From Parendozoicomonas haliclonae (GTDB taxonomy: Bacteria > Pseudomonadota > Gammaproteobacteria > Pseudomonadales > Endozoicomonadaceae), in NCBI RefSeq assembly GCF_900174585.1, contig NZ_FWPT01000005.1, forward strand, positions 394,275-458,274: a DNA stretch of 64,000 nucleotides. Direction: 5' to 3'. The position numbers and the translations under genes were made by a program. The notes under the pieces are model-generated. The model did no database searches. It was not told the DNA's origin and saw only the letters and a program-made list of their open reading frames with translations. Shown in pieces: positions 19,609-29,002 of the stretch (the first letter of the stretch is position 1; every line of letters starts with the position of its first letter).

Positions 19609-20487
19609 ATGAACACGAGTCGCCTTGGAAGCTCCCATTCCTACGATTTTATGTTTTTAATTCCTCCATCCGTTACGAGTTCTGAATCTGAACCAGGATC
19701 GGATGGTGGTGCAGGCGGGGCTACATCATTATCGGAAAACCATGACACGCCACCGTTTCACCCTCTTCCAGATAGCGATAGAACTGACTGGACACTTTCT
19801 GTCGCGAATAGGCCAGTTCATGCACTGCCAACTTTTCGCAAGGTTTTGAAAGATGTGGAGCCTATGACATCCCGTATCGTCAATTCGCTGTTTATCAAAA
19901 GACTGGAAAAAAGAACCCTTCTTCCTTGTGAAGTGATGCAGTTTATGATGGCCAGAAAAGAGCTGTTCGAGATTGTTGAGCAGGCGCCTCTGCTGGAGAG
20001 ACTGGGGAGCAATTATGGCGCAGATCAGCCCAGGCTTTGGTCATGCCTTCCGCGAGGCCACGCTGTTTCTGAAGACATTCAACAACTCAGGGAAATAACG
20101 CCGGACTGCCAACTGGAACCCATGTTACGAGGAGGGATTGACGAATATCGCAGGAGATTTGAAAAAGTTAAGGGTTGTCCTGTTTTGATCATGGCCCATT
20201 ACTTCTGTCTCTATGGTGCTGAACTGGTCGGCGGCCCAAAAATTGAGCGGCAGTTACATGAGTACGAGCAACTGAAAAATTTGCAATCGCTCAGTCTATC
20301 TTGGGAAAAAGCAGGGATCGATCAACCCAGAGCGCTGGAGCATATATCGCTGCTGGTCGACCGCATCGTTTATGAACACGATGCTAAACATGGAGGATCT
20401 ATTTTTGATTCTTTCAGCGTGGAGTTTCAAACAGTCTACAACATCTATATTGGACTGTTTGAATGGTCCACTATACCAGCGCCCTAG
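19609..20487 (+). CDS. Heme-oxygenase-like protein B, proximal histidine absent
   Basis: The 292-residue protein aligns without gaps to protein A over residues ~60-210, with long identical stretches (EVMQFMMARKEL, ITPDCQL, ALEHISLLVDR). It keeps the distal-type block IMAHYFCLYGAELVGG at 194-209. At the positions of H85 and H87 of protein A it has P85 and T87, so a proximal haem ligand is missing. The start ATG 19609 follows a leader (GGTCGTATTTATTAATGACA) similar to that of protein A, so the duplication included the upstream region. It may have kept the fold for another role such as binding, or may be decaying, though the frame is intact. Confidence 0.65.
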   Translation: MNTSRLGSSHSYDFMFLIPPSVTSSESEPGSDGGAGGATSLSENHDTPPFHPLPDSDRTDWTLSVANRPVHALPTFRKVLKDVEPMTSRIVNSLFIKRLEKRTLLPCEVMQFMMARKELFEIVEQAPLLERLGSNYGADQPRLWSCLPRGHAVSEDIQQLREITPDCQLEPMLRGGIDEYRRRFEKVKGCPVLIMAHYFCLYGAELVGGPKIERQLHEYEQLKNLQSLSLSWEKAGIDQPRALEHISLLVDRIVYEHDAKHGGSIFDSFSVEFQTVYNIYIGLFEWSTIPAP

Positions 20488-20536
20488 CCCAACTATACGT
20501 TTCTCTATCCCATGTTATCCGCAATAACATAACGCA

Positions 20537-20565
20537 CTGGCTCCCACGCTCAGCGTGGGAGCCAG
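20537..20565. repeat. REP-like hairpin, copy 2
   Basis: A perfect inverted repeat with 14-base arms CTGGCTCCCACGCT/AGCGTGGGAGCCAG, one base apart, lies between the convergent heme-oxygenase-like gene B and glcB. It shares the CCCACGC/GCGTGGG core with the elements at 6618-6703 and 62599-62682. There is no T-run; it may still act as the shared 3' boundary. Confidence 0.8.
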
Positions 20566-20582
20566 ACACAAACACCTATGAC

Positions 20583-22763
20583 TTAACAGCCATATTTGGC
20601 CTTGGCTTCCCGACGACGGGCATGCAAAACCGGCTCGGTGTAGCCATTAGGCTGCTCGGTTCCCTTGATCACAAGATCAAGGGCAGCCTGGAACGCTACG
20701 CTGTCGTCGAAGTTTGGCGACATAGCACGATACAGCGGATCGCTTTCATTCTGACGATCCACAACCGCTGCCATCCGCTGCAGGGTTTCCATCACCTGCT
20801 CTTCGGAACAGATACCATGACGCAGCCAGTTGGCAATATGCTGGCTGGAGATCCGCAGCGTTGCACGGTCTTCCATCAGACCCACATCATTGATATCCGG
20901 CACCTTGGAGCAACCAACGCCCTGGTCAATCCAGCGCACCACATAACCGAGAATGCCCTGGGCATTGTTATCCAGTTCGTTCTGGATATCGTCAGCTGTC
21001 AGCGCACTACGCTCGGCTTCGGTCAGCAGTGGCAGGGTCAGGATATCATCCAGACTGGCCAGTTCACGGCTGGCAAGCTCGTCCTGACGGGCAGCAACAT
21101 TGATCTTGTGGTAGTGCAGCGCGTGCAGGGTCGCAGCCGTCGGTGAAGGAACCCAGGCGGTATTGGCACCGGCCAGAGGATGACCAATCTTGGCATCCAT
21201 CATATCAGCCATATTGTCCGGTACCGGCCACATGCCCTTACCAATCTGTGCGCGACCTTTCAGACCAGCCGCCAGACCAGTATCGACGTTCCAATCCTCA
21301 TAGGCCTTGATCCAGGCCGCCTGCTTCATTGGGCCCTTACGAACCACTGCTCCGGCTTCCATAGAGGTGTGGATTTCATCACCGGTACGATCCAGGAACC
21401 CGGTATTGATGAATACAACCCGCTCACGGGCTTCAGCAATACAGGCTTTCAGGTTAACTGTGGTGCGACGCTCCTCATCCATAATGCCCATCTTCAGGGT
21501 GTTACGGGTCAGGCCGAGCGCATCTTCGACACGGTTAAACAGAGTATTGGCAAAGGCGACTTCTTCCGGGCCATGCATCTTCGGCTTAACGATATACACG
21601 CTGCCCTGACGGGAGTTGCTGTTTACGCCCTTGCGGTTCAGATCATGAATAGCAATCAAAGAAGTGATCATGCCATCCATAATACCTTCCGGCACTTCCC
21701 GGCCTTCACTGTCCAGAATCGCTTCATTGGTCATCAGATGGCCTACGTTGCGGACAAACAGAAGACTGCGGCCTGGCAGAGTTAGCTCAGAGCCATCGGC
21801 AACTGCATAGGAACGGTCAGGGTTCAAAGTACGAACAAAGCTCTTGCCGCCCTTCTCAACAGCTTCCTGCAGATCGCCCTTCATCAAACCCAGCCAGTTG
21901 CGATAGACGACAGTCTTATCTTCAGCATCTACGGCGGCAATGGAATCTTCGCAATCCATAATCGCAGTCAGCGCTGATTCCACCAGCAGATCTTTTACCC
22001 CGGCAGGGTCATCCTTGCCGATTGCACTTTCAGGATCGATCTGAACTTCAATATGCAAGCCATTGTTTTTCAAGAGAATAGCTTCAGGTGACTCAGGGTT
22101 GCCACGGTAGCCAACAAACTTCTCCGGCTGGGACAGACCCACCTCAATACCTTCCGCAAGCTTGACCGCCAGCTGGCCTTCTTTCACGGTGTAGGCGACA
22201 GCATCAGTATGGTCACCAGCCGCCAGAGGTGCGGATTCATTCAGAACTTCCCGGGCATAAGCAATAACCTTGGCGCCACGTACCGGGTTATAAGCACGCC
22301 CTTTCTCTGCACCGGCCGCTTCGGAAATCACATCGGTGCCGTACAGTGCATCATAAAGGGAACCCCAGCGCGCATTGGCGGCGTTCAGGGCGTAACGGGC
22401 ATTCATCACCGGTACAACCAGCTGTGGGCCAGCAATGGTCGCGACTTCGGCATCGACATTCTCGGTGGTGATTTTAAAGTCTTCGGCCTGGGGCAGCAGG
22501 TAACCAATCTCCTGCAGGAAGGCTTTATAAGCTGCGGGATCGTGAGCTTTATTCTGCTGATGATAGCAGTCTATCTGTGCCTGCAGCTGGTCACGTTTGG
22601 CCAGCAGCTGGCGGTTAACCGGGGCGAGATCGTTGACGATGGCCTCGAATGCGGACCAGAAAGCCTGTGGTGAAACACCAGTGCCCGGTGCGATTTCGTT
22701 GTTCACCAGATTGTAGAGCACACTGGCAACCTGCAGTGAACCTACCTGAGTACGGTCTGTCAT
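20583..22763 (-). CDS. glcB: Malate synthase G
   Basis: It condenses glyoxylate with acetyl-CoA to malate, the second glyoxylate-shunt step. The 726-residue length and the N-terminal block [20 protein letters not shown] identify isoform G. Other blocks are [16 protein letters not shown] (with the metal-binding/catalytic acidic residues), [27 protein letters not shown] and [18 protein letters not shown] (with the glutamate and arginine of the active site). It is transcribed away from aceA across a 441-base region, which suits co-regulation. Confidence 0.97.
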   Translation of the reverse strand: MTDRTQVGSLQVASVLYNLVNNEIAPGTGVSPQAFWSAFEAIVNDLAPVNRQLLAKRDQLQAQIDCYHQQNKAHDPAAYKAFLQEIGYLLPQAEDFKITTENVDAEVATIAGPQLVVPVMNARYALNAANARWGSLYDALYGTDVISEAAGAEKGRAYNPVRGAKVIAYAREVLNESAPLAAGDHTDAVAYTVKEGQLAVKLAEGIEVGLSQPEKFVGYRGNPESPEAILLKNNGLHIEVQIDPESAIGKDDPAGVKDLLVESALTAIMDCEDSIAAVDAEDKTVVYRNWLGLMKGDLQEAVEKGGKSFVRTLNPDRSYAVADGSELTLPGRSLLFVRNVGHLMTNEAILDSEGREVPEGIMDGMITSLIAIHDLNRKGVNSNSRQGSVYIVKPKMHGPEEVAFANTLFNRVEDALGLTRNTLKMGIMDEERRTTVNLKACIAEARERVVFINTGFLDRTGDEIHTSMEAGAVVRKGPMKQAAWIKAYEDWNVDTGLAAGLKGRAQIGKGMWPVPDNMADMMDAKIGHPLAGANTAWVPSPTAATLHALHYHKINVAARQDELASRELASLDDILTLPLLTEAERSALTADDIQNELDNNAQGILGYVVRWIDQGVGCSKVPDINDVGLMEDRATLRISSQHIANWLRHGICSEEQVMETLQRMAAVVDRQNESDPLYRAMSPNFDDSVAFQAALDLVIKGTEQPNGYTEPVLHARRREAKAKYGC

Positions 22764-23204
22764 GGTCTTATCTCACCCTTTTTATCAATAACACAGTTCT
22801 CAATGACTCCGGTCATCCCGAGATGCTCGTCCATGAGACTCTGATCTTTGCGCAGAAAAAATGCCTGAAAAAATCGGCAACGCCAACCCCCAACCCTAAG
22901 GAAAACATTGTCCTGCGACAGCGTTTCATGCTGAGAAACGCCGTAACCGTAAGGTTTTTCTCATGTTATTAATAAGCTCCGCCGGACTATTCACCAGATA
23001 AATACCTGATATAAAACAAGGTCATTTCCCCGTTACATACCGATTACATAGAATGAGCTCACCGAATCGAGACCGCTTCGGACAAGCAGAGTAGATGACC
23101 GTCACGGATAGAGAATACGAATTATAAAAATTCTTCATTCCCAGCGTGCCGTGCCTTCTGCCACCGTGCGAGAGATCGCCACAAGAACGAAAGGACAACC
23201 GATC
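22764..23204. other. Divergent control region of glcB and aceA
   Basis: This 441-base stretch has no supported gene. It contains an imperfect inverted repeat GAATACGAATT..AATTCTTCATTC at 23113-23140, close to the aceA leader, and AT-rich stretches that could hold promoters for both genes. I cannot assign a specific regulator site. Confidence 0.6.
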
Positions 23205-24800
23205 ATGTCAACTTATCTGCAAGACATCGACGCCGTTGCTTCTCTGAAAGCGACGAAAGGGTCAGCCTGGGACGCCATCAACCCGGAATCTGCTGCACGT
23301 ATGCGTGCCCAGAACAAGTTCAAGACCGGTCTTGATATCGCCAAGTACACTGCCGGCATCATGCGTCGCGACATGGCCGAGTTCGACAAGGACAAGACCA
23401 AGTACACCCAGTCCCTGGGTTGCTGGCACGGTTTCGTAGGTCAGCAGAAGCTGATCTCCATCAAGAAGCACTTCGGCACCACTGAGCGCAAGTACCTGTA
23501 CCTGTCCGGCTGGATGGTTGCTGCCCTGCGTTCCGACTTCGGCCCGCTGCCGGATCAGTCCATGCACGAAAAGACAGCCGTCGCCAGCCTGGTCGAAGAG
23601 CTGTACACCTTCCTGCGTCAGGCGGATGCCCGTGAACTGGGCGGTCTGTTCCGTGCGCTGGACAAGGCCCGTGAAGCTGGCGATACCGCTCAGGAAAAAG
23701 AGATCCAGAGCCAGATCGACAACCACGAAACTCACATTGTACCTATCGTTGCTGATATCGATGCCGGCTTCGGTAACGCTGAAGCCACTTACCTGATGGC
23801 CAAGCAGATGATCGAAGCGGGCGCTTGTGCCCTGCAGATCGAAAACCAGGTTGCGGATGAGAAGCAGTGTGGCCACCAGGACGGTAAAGTAACCGTTCCT
23901 CATAACGACTTCCACGCCAAGCTGCGCGCTCTGCGTTACGCATTCCTGGAACTGGGTGTTGATGACGGTGTTATCGTTGCCCGTACTGACTCCGAAGGCG
24001 CTGGCCTGACCAAGGAAATCGCGGTAGTTAAAGAGCCAGGCGACCAGGGTGATGTTTACAACTCCTACCTGGACGTTGAAGAAGTTGCTCCGGAAGACAC
24101 CAAAGAAGGTGATGTTCTGATCAGCCGTAACGGCAAGCTGGTTCGTCCTAAGCGTCTGCCTTCCGGTCTGTACCAGTTCCGTCAGGGCACTGGCCATGAG
24201 CGTTGCGTATTCGACTGCATCGAAGCCATCAACGCCGGCGCCGACCTGCTGTGGATCGAGACTGCTGTTCCTACCGTGCACGAAATCAAGGGCATGATGG
24301 ACGACGTTCGTAAAGTTCACCCGGATGCCAAGCTGGTTTACAACAACAGCCCATCCTTCAACTGGACTCTGAACTTCCGTCAGCAGACTTACGATGCCTG
24401 GGCCGCTGAAGGCAAGGACGTATCCGCTTACGATCGCGCCAACCTGATGTCTGCCGAATACGACGATTCCGAGCTGTCCGCTGCTGCTGATGCTCGCATC
24501 AACACCTTCCAGGCTGATACTGCCCGTGAAGCGAACGTATTCCATCACCTGATCACTCTGCCGACTTATCACACTACCGCCCTGTCTGTAGACAACCTGG
24601 CGAAAGAGTACTTCGGTGAAAAGGCAATGCTGGGTTATGTTGAAGGCGTTCAGCGTAAGGAAATCCGTCAGGGTATTGCCTGCGTTAAGCACCAGAACAT
24701 GGCTGGTTCCGATATGGGTGACGACCACAAAGAATACTTTGCTGGTGAGAACGCTCTGAAGGCCGGCGGTGCCAAGAACACTTCCAACCAGTTCAGCTAA
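23205..24800 (+). CDS. aceA: Isocitrate lyase
   Basis: It splits isocitrate into glyoxylate and succinate. The 531-residue size is that of the longer isocitrate lyases found in pseudomonads, about 100 residues more than the E. coli enzyme. The catalytic-loop signature is DEKQCGHQDGK, with CGH; metal and substrate motifs include VPIVADIDAGFGNAEA and YNNSPSFNW. AAAGGAC precedes ATG 23205; an upstream in-frame start exists but would extend into the leader. Codon use is strongly biased toward frequent codons, suggesting high expression. Confidence 0.97.
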   Translation: MSTYLQDIDAVASLKATKGSAWDAINPESAARMRAQNKFKTGLDIAKYTAGIMRRDMAEFDKDKTKYTQSLGCWHGFVGQQKLISIKKHFGTTERKYLYLSGWMVAALRSDFGPLPDQSMHEKTAVASLVEELYTFLRQADARELGGLFRALDKAREAGDTAQEKEIQSQIDNHETHIVPIVADIDAGFGNAEATYLMAKQMIEAGACALQIENQVADEKQCGHQDGKVTVPHNDFHAKLRALRYAFLELGVDDGVIVARTDSEGAGLTKEIAVVKEPGDQGDVYNSYLDVEEVAPEDTKEGDVLISRNGKLVRPKRLPSGLYQFRQGTGHERCVFDCIEAINAGADLLWIETAVPTVHEIKGMMDDVRKVHPDAKLVYNNSPSFNWTLNFRQQTYDAWAAEGKDVSAYDRANLMSAEYDDSELSAAADARINTFQADTAREANVFHHLITLPTYHTTALSVDNLAKEYFGEKAMLGYVEGVQRKEIRQGIACVKHQNMAGSDMGDDHKEYFAGENALKAGGAKNTSNQFS

Positions 24801-24824
24801 TCCGCTGAATTGACCGGAAGTTAG

Positions 24825-24853
24825 AAAAAGGCGACCCTCGGGTCGCCTTTTTT
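24825..24853 (+). terminator. Terminator of aceA
   Basis: The stem AAAAAGGCGACC/GGTCGCCTTTTTT around a CTCG loop lies 25 bases after the aceA stop, with a T-run at its end. Confidence 0.93.
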
Positions 24854-24930
24854 ATCCCTGTCCGGATAAAATACTGTCCCATAAAATCAGCACATAAAGT
24901 TAATAAACAGAAGTTCAGAGCGAGAGAATA

Positions 24931-25503
24931 ATGAGCGCTGCCCTTTTACAAGCCCCATCTTCCCTGCAGGACGCGAAAGACCTTCTGACCGACCAGGGTT
25001 TTGCCACCAGCACGATCTGGTATCACGGCACCTCCTCTGCCCTGCTGCCTTCCATTCTGAAACAGGGGCTGAAGCGCTCCGGCGACAAGGCCATGAACCA
25101 GATGGCCAAACAGACCATGGCCACCATCGGCAATACCTTTACCGAAACAGTGGAGCCGGTATTTCTCACCCAGAGCAAAGAGATTGCCTTTTATTGGGCA
25201 CAACAGACCGTTCGCAATCGCAGTGTACGCTTTGAAGGTGATGAGCAGCCGATCGTTCTGGCTGTTAGCCTGCCGGATGACGAGGCCGCCAAGGTAAGAC
25301 CGGATGTGGGTGCTGCCAGCCTGCTGATGGTGAAAGACGGGGAATCTTATCTGGCATTTATTGCCGGCCTTTATGATCAGGCCGGAGCGACCGTACCTGA
25401 AGTCAATGTGATGAAAGCCGACCGGATGGATTACCTCAATAAGCTGGGCATGGCTTATTACGACAATGATATTCCTGCGCAATATCTAACGGCTATCTCC
25501 TGA
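24931..25503 (+). CDS. Small protein with ADP-ribosyltransferase-like fold signature
   Basis: The 190-residue protein lacks a signal peptide. Residues 30-47 read WYHGTSSALLPSILKQGL and residues 77-93 VFLTQSKEIAFYWAQQT, then PIVLAVSLPDDEA. This arrangement (HGT, a helix with I..xGL, then LT..xxA..YA) is that of the ART superfamily, where His32 and Tyr88-like residues bind NAD; examples are KptA and PARP-like toxins. A catalytic Glu is not obvious. It stands alone after aceA, with a hairpin behind it. It could be an RNA phosphotransferase-like enzyme, a toxin or an effector. The fold call is by motif only. Confidence 0.6.
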   Translation: MSAALLQAPSSLQDAKDLLTDQGFATSTIWYHGTSSALLPSILKQGLKRSGDKAMNQMAKQTMATIGNTFTETVEPVFLTQSKEIAFYWAQQTVRNRSVRFEGDEQPIVLAVSLPDDEAAKVRPDVGAASLLMVKDGESYLAFIAGLYDQAGATVPEVNVMKADRMDYLNKLGMAYYDNDIPAQYLTAIS

Positions 25504-25522
25504 CTGGTAGCTCCTTATTTAT

Positions 25523-25549
25523 GGCCGTGGCAGGTTGGCTGCCATGGCC
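25523..25549 (+). repeat. Hairpin after the ART-like gene
   Basis: GGCCGTGGCAG/CTGCCATGGCC is an 11-base stem with one mismatch and loop GTTGG, 20 bases past the stop. No T-run follows, so it is only a possible terminator. Confidence 0.5.
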
Positions 25550-25720
25550 CTGCTCTACCTCTGAATCTCCACTCCCAAACGCCTCACCATCTCTAAGACT
25601 TTGGTCGTATTGCCATCATTTTCAGTGTGACTTAGCCCGCACTTTTGTTTCCTTCCAGTGAACTTTAGTTAGAGATACTGTCAAAGCTAGGTGTGATCTT
25701 ACCGGAAAAAGGAGTTTCCC

Positions 25721-27826
25721 ATGACCATGCCAATCCCTTTTTCGAGGCGGCTTTCCAGACGACTGCTGGCCTCTGCCCTTTGTGCCATCACTCTTGGCAG
25801 CCCTTTGTGCCAGGCCGCTGAAGAGGCCGAGCAACCGTCCTATCCCGCCGTCCATAACACCGCCACCCAGCTGAAACCTAAAGTGGTCGGCACTCTGGAA
25901 TCTGTCGATCAGTATGGCCTTGGTCAGCTTGATGACAAATCCAGCAATGTCTTCACGTGGATGAGTGATCTTGCCCGGGATGCCGGTATGAATCCGTTAC
26001 GCTTTCATCATCTTATGGAGCTCCTGCTTACTGAACTCACCTCGGCTCTGGAGGAACACTACCCTATCCCGGAAGATGACGATGATCTGCACAATGTCCT
26101 GTTGCGCATGTCAGTCTATATGGTCAGAACCTGGGGCATTGCCAATGATCAACCCGGTTATGTATTCCCAACAGTCAGCGAACACCCTGTGTTCAACCTG
26201 CGCAATGGTCTGGTGAATACACGGGGCCATGCCAAAGGCCAAATGGATGAGAGCTCTCTGAAGCGACGGATCACTATGAATCTGTTATTCAGCACTCTGG
26301 TTGCCAACCAGCCCGTACTGTTTAGCACCCGTTTCCATGCCGGCTCCGACTACTACAGCGCCTGGCAGCAGCTGCTGATCGGCCCGGTCTTTGATGAAGC
26401 CACTGGCCGCACCCGCATTGTGCTGGCCGATTACACCCCATGCCAGCAATCAACCGATGAAACAATTTACTTTCCAGGGAGCTATACCCTGGATCAAGGC
26501 AAACTGGGTTATACCCGCAGTACCAGCCCTCGTCCTACCGGACGCTTTAGCCTGCCAACCTGTGCTGTAGAGCTCTACCCTTCAATGGATCTGATGTTGG
26601 GCTATGACAGTCAAGGCCGTCGTGTGCACAGCCTGATGCAGCAGTTGATACAAAACGATCGTGAACAATGGGAAGCCAAAGAGAGGGCCATCTTTGCGAT
26701 CTATCTGGAGGACTGCAAGGGGAATAAGGAAAAGCTGTTGCAACTGCTCAAGGATAATGACCAAATGCTCAGCCATAAGCTGATTACCATGCTGGGTATT
26801 GGCCAGCTCTCATACCAGAAAGCTTCCGACAAAATGACCGAACTGGGCCAACTCCTTGGAACCGATAGCCAGTCAACGAAGCTTACAGCCAGACTGGCGT
26901 TGGTGATACAGGCTCTTGAAGCCAACCCGAAATTCCGCATGGAAGCACGGATGCTGAGTATGCATCAGTCGGTGATTTCCAAGGTTATTGACCACCAGCT
27001 CGAGTCGAAAGCGCTGAAACAAGATGATCCGGATGCCTACCAGATGTTTGTCAGCCGCTGGATCAGCCTGGAGCAACAGCGAGTCACGGCACTATTGGGA
27101 GACCAGCTGGCTCAGCTGAGCTCCAAGGACGCAGCCCATGCCCATGAACTTATGCTCCGCGTCGTCAAGCTGACCCAATCCCGCACATCCATTGAGGCAC
27201 GCAGTCGGATCCAGAAATATATCGCGGCTTTTGACCAAGCTGATTTGATGAGCACACAGGCAGGTACCACATTGAAATCGGTACAGGACTCTCTGGACAA
27301 AACCCCAAGCAATGGTATCGAGTTTGCCTATGACCCTGACACAGGCAACACCTCGTTGATGATTGGCAGTGTCGATATCTTCAGCCCGGAGTTGAGCGAT
27401 AAGGATGTAGAGAATCTGGTAGAGGTGGGTATCAGCAACTCCCCACTTGCTGCTCAGGTACGTGAAGCCGTGGCCCAGCGAATTAATGAGCAGATTGATC
27501 ATTATGAGGTGGATATCAAAAAGTCGAAGGAACACATGTCCGACAATAAGAAGAAGCGTGGATTGCTGCAGATCTATAAGGCGACCGGTATCGTAAGCCA
27601 GCAGCCTGACAATAAGAACGCCAACATACCCGCTGAGCGCACCCTGGCCCTACACCGACTGAGACGATTCTCGTTACTGGTCAGCCATGAACGGTACCGG
27701 AAGAAAGGCTTGTCGGTTGATGATCCAATGCGCAAAGCGGCCGAAAGAGTAGCATCCAGCATCAGCTATATGCGCTGGCGTAATAGCAACGCAACCGCAA
27801 TCGCCTTGAGTTCTGAGAAAGACTAA
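25721..27826 (+). CDS. Large secreted protein of unknown function
   Basis: The 701-residue product starts with a clear signal peptide (RRLSRRLLASALCAITL, cleavage near CQAA). AAAAAGGAG stands 6 bases before the ATG. The mature protein is rich in charged helices; the second half (residues ~300-700) has several long amphipathic helices. No enzyme motif, lipobox or membrane segment is evident, and I do not recognise the family. A good terminator follows. The size, the export signal and the lack of family features recall the other big ORFan at 29003-31069, but no clear sequence similarity between the two is visible. Confidence 0.75.
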   Translation: MTMPIPFSRRLSRRLLASALCAITLGSPLCQAAEEAEQPSYPAVHNTATQLKPKVVGTLESVDQYGLGQLDDKSSNVFTWMSDLARDAGMNPLRFHHLMELLLTELTSALEEHYPIPEDDDDLHNVLLRMSVYMVRTWGIANDQPGYVFPTVSEHPVFNLRNGLVNTRGHAKGQMDESSLKRRITMNLLFSTLVANQPVLFSTRFHAGSDYYSAWQQLLIGPVFDEATGRTRIVLADYTPCQQSTDETIYFPGSYTLDQGKLGYTRSTSPRPTGRFSLPTCAVELYPSMDLMLGYDSQGRRVHSLMQQLIQNDREQWEAKERAIFAIYLEDCKGNKEKLLQLLKDNDQMLSHKLITMLGIGQLSYQKASDKMTELGQLLGTDSQSTKLTARLALVIQALEANPKFRMEARMLSMHQSVISKVIDHQLESKALKQDDPDAYQMFVSRWISLEQQRVTALLGDQLAQLSSKDAAHAHELMLRVVKLTQSRTSIEARSRIQKYIAAFDQADLMSTQAGTTLKSVQDSLDKTPSNGIEFAYDPDTGNTSLMIGSVDIFSPELSDKDVENLVEVGISNSPLAAQVREAVAQRINEQIDHYEVDIKKSKEHMSDNKKKRGLLQIYKATGIVSQQPDNKNANIPAERTLALHRLRRFSLLVSHERYRKKGLSVDDPMRKAAERVASSISYMRWRNSNATAIALSSEKD

Positions 27827-27850
27827 CCTCTTAGATTGAGCACTTACTTT

Positions 27851-27882
27851 ATACCCTGCAGCTTCTGGCTGCGGGGTATTTT
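27851..27882 (+). terminator. Terminator after the secreted ORFan
   Basis: ATACCCTGCAG/CTGCGGGGTAT (one G-T pair) with loop CTTCTGG is followed by TTTT. It lies between convergent genes and can serve the plus strand. Confidence 0.85.
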
Positions 27883-27925
27883 CATATTCCACTCTGGCTT
27901 TTGAACTTTTTTCTGTTCAGATGGA

Positions 27926-28900
27926 TCAAGATAACTCCGCCCGGTGACTGCTGGGCGTGAGTTCCGGACGCCGACCAAGATCGACAATCAGTCGCCGTAA
28001 CCAGCGATGACCTGCATCCTGCTGTAACAGTGGACTCCAGGCCATTTTCAATTCAATGGGTGGAATCAGGAAAGGCGGTGGCAGAATCACCAGTTCCGGA
28101 TCATCCTGCATCAGCTTGGCGGCCCGGGTTGGCAGTGTGGCAATCAGATCATTCTGGCGGGCCAGCTGCATCGCCACATGATAGTGGCGGGTAAACACCG
28201 CAATCTGTCGCTGCTTGCCGATATTGTTCAGGGCATCATCAACCCAGCCCAGGCGCTGAATATCTTCCGGGTTCACCCCCACCCCGGCACCCATACCGGT
28301 TTTACTCACCCAGATATGCCGAGCCTGCAGATAATTTTCCAGAGTAAATTTACGGCGTATCAGGTTCTTCTTGCTGAGGATACAGGAGAAGGAATCTTCC
28401 CAGATCGTACTCTGATGAAAGGACTGAGGCATATCATCGAAGCGGTTGATCGCCATATCCACCCGCCCCTGCTCCACATCGGCAAAGCCAACATCGCTGG
28501 GCGTCAGCATATCCAAAGTGATATGAGGTGCATCCTTACGCAGTTGGCGCAGCAGCAGTGGAATCAACGTTGATTCAGCATAGTCACTGGCCATGATCCG
28601 GAACACCCGCTTACTGCTAAGCGCATCAAAAGGTGTCTGGGGGCGGATAGCCTGTTCAACGTCGGTCAGCACCTGACGAATCAAAGGCTGCAGCTCAAGG
28701 GCGCGGGCGGTGGGAGTCATGCCGTCACTGGTGCGCACCAGCAAAGGATCGGCAAACAGGTTACGCAGTCGTCGGAGACCATTACTCATGGCCGGCTGAC
28801 TGATCCCCAATTGATCGGCGGCTCGGGTGACATTCTGTTCACGCAGCAGCGCGTCGAGATATACCAGCAGATTCAGATCTACCCGGGAGATATTGACCAT
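27926..28900 (-). CDS. LysR-family transcriptional regulator
   Basis: The 324-residue protein has the N-terminal winged helix-turn-helix (DLNLLVYLDALLREQNVTRA, then LGISQPAMSNGLRRLR and DPLLVRTSDGMTPT). This resembles the NodD/NahR/LeuO branch. A periplasmic-binding-like effector domain follows from residue ~95. The target is not evident: neighbours are two secreted ORFans. The start ATG 28900 is preceded by GAGAATAATA. The 102-base gap to the next gene upstream is too small and un-annotated to assign an operator. Confidence 0.9.
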   Translation of the reverse strand: MVNISRVDLNLLVYLDALLREQNVTRAADQLGISQPAMSNGLRRLRNLFADPLLVRTSDGMTPTARALELQPLIRQVLTDVEQAIRPQTPFDALSSKRVFRIMASDYAESTLIPLLLRQLRKDAPHITLDMLTPSDVGFADVEQGRVDMAINRFDDMPQSFHQSTIWEDSFSCILSKKNLIRRKFTLENYLQARHIWVSKTGMGAGVGVNPEDIQRLGWVDDALNNIGKQRQIAVFTRHYHVAMQLARQNDLIATLPTRAAKLMQDDPELVILPPPFLIPPIELKMAWSPLLQQDAGHRWLRRLIVDLGRRPELTPSSHRAELS

Positions 28901-29002
28901 TATTATTCTCAGCCTGATCTGTACAGCTTATTGGATTCCCGAGCAGGACACTTATCATCACTGCTCAGGATGCGGCCAGTATGCCATAACCCGATCAGGT
29001 TA

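Noticed and set aside
23262..24728. Open frame of 488 codons opposite aceA
   Set aside because: Explained by the very biased codons of aceA; no start signal or homology.
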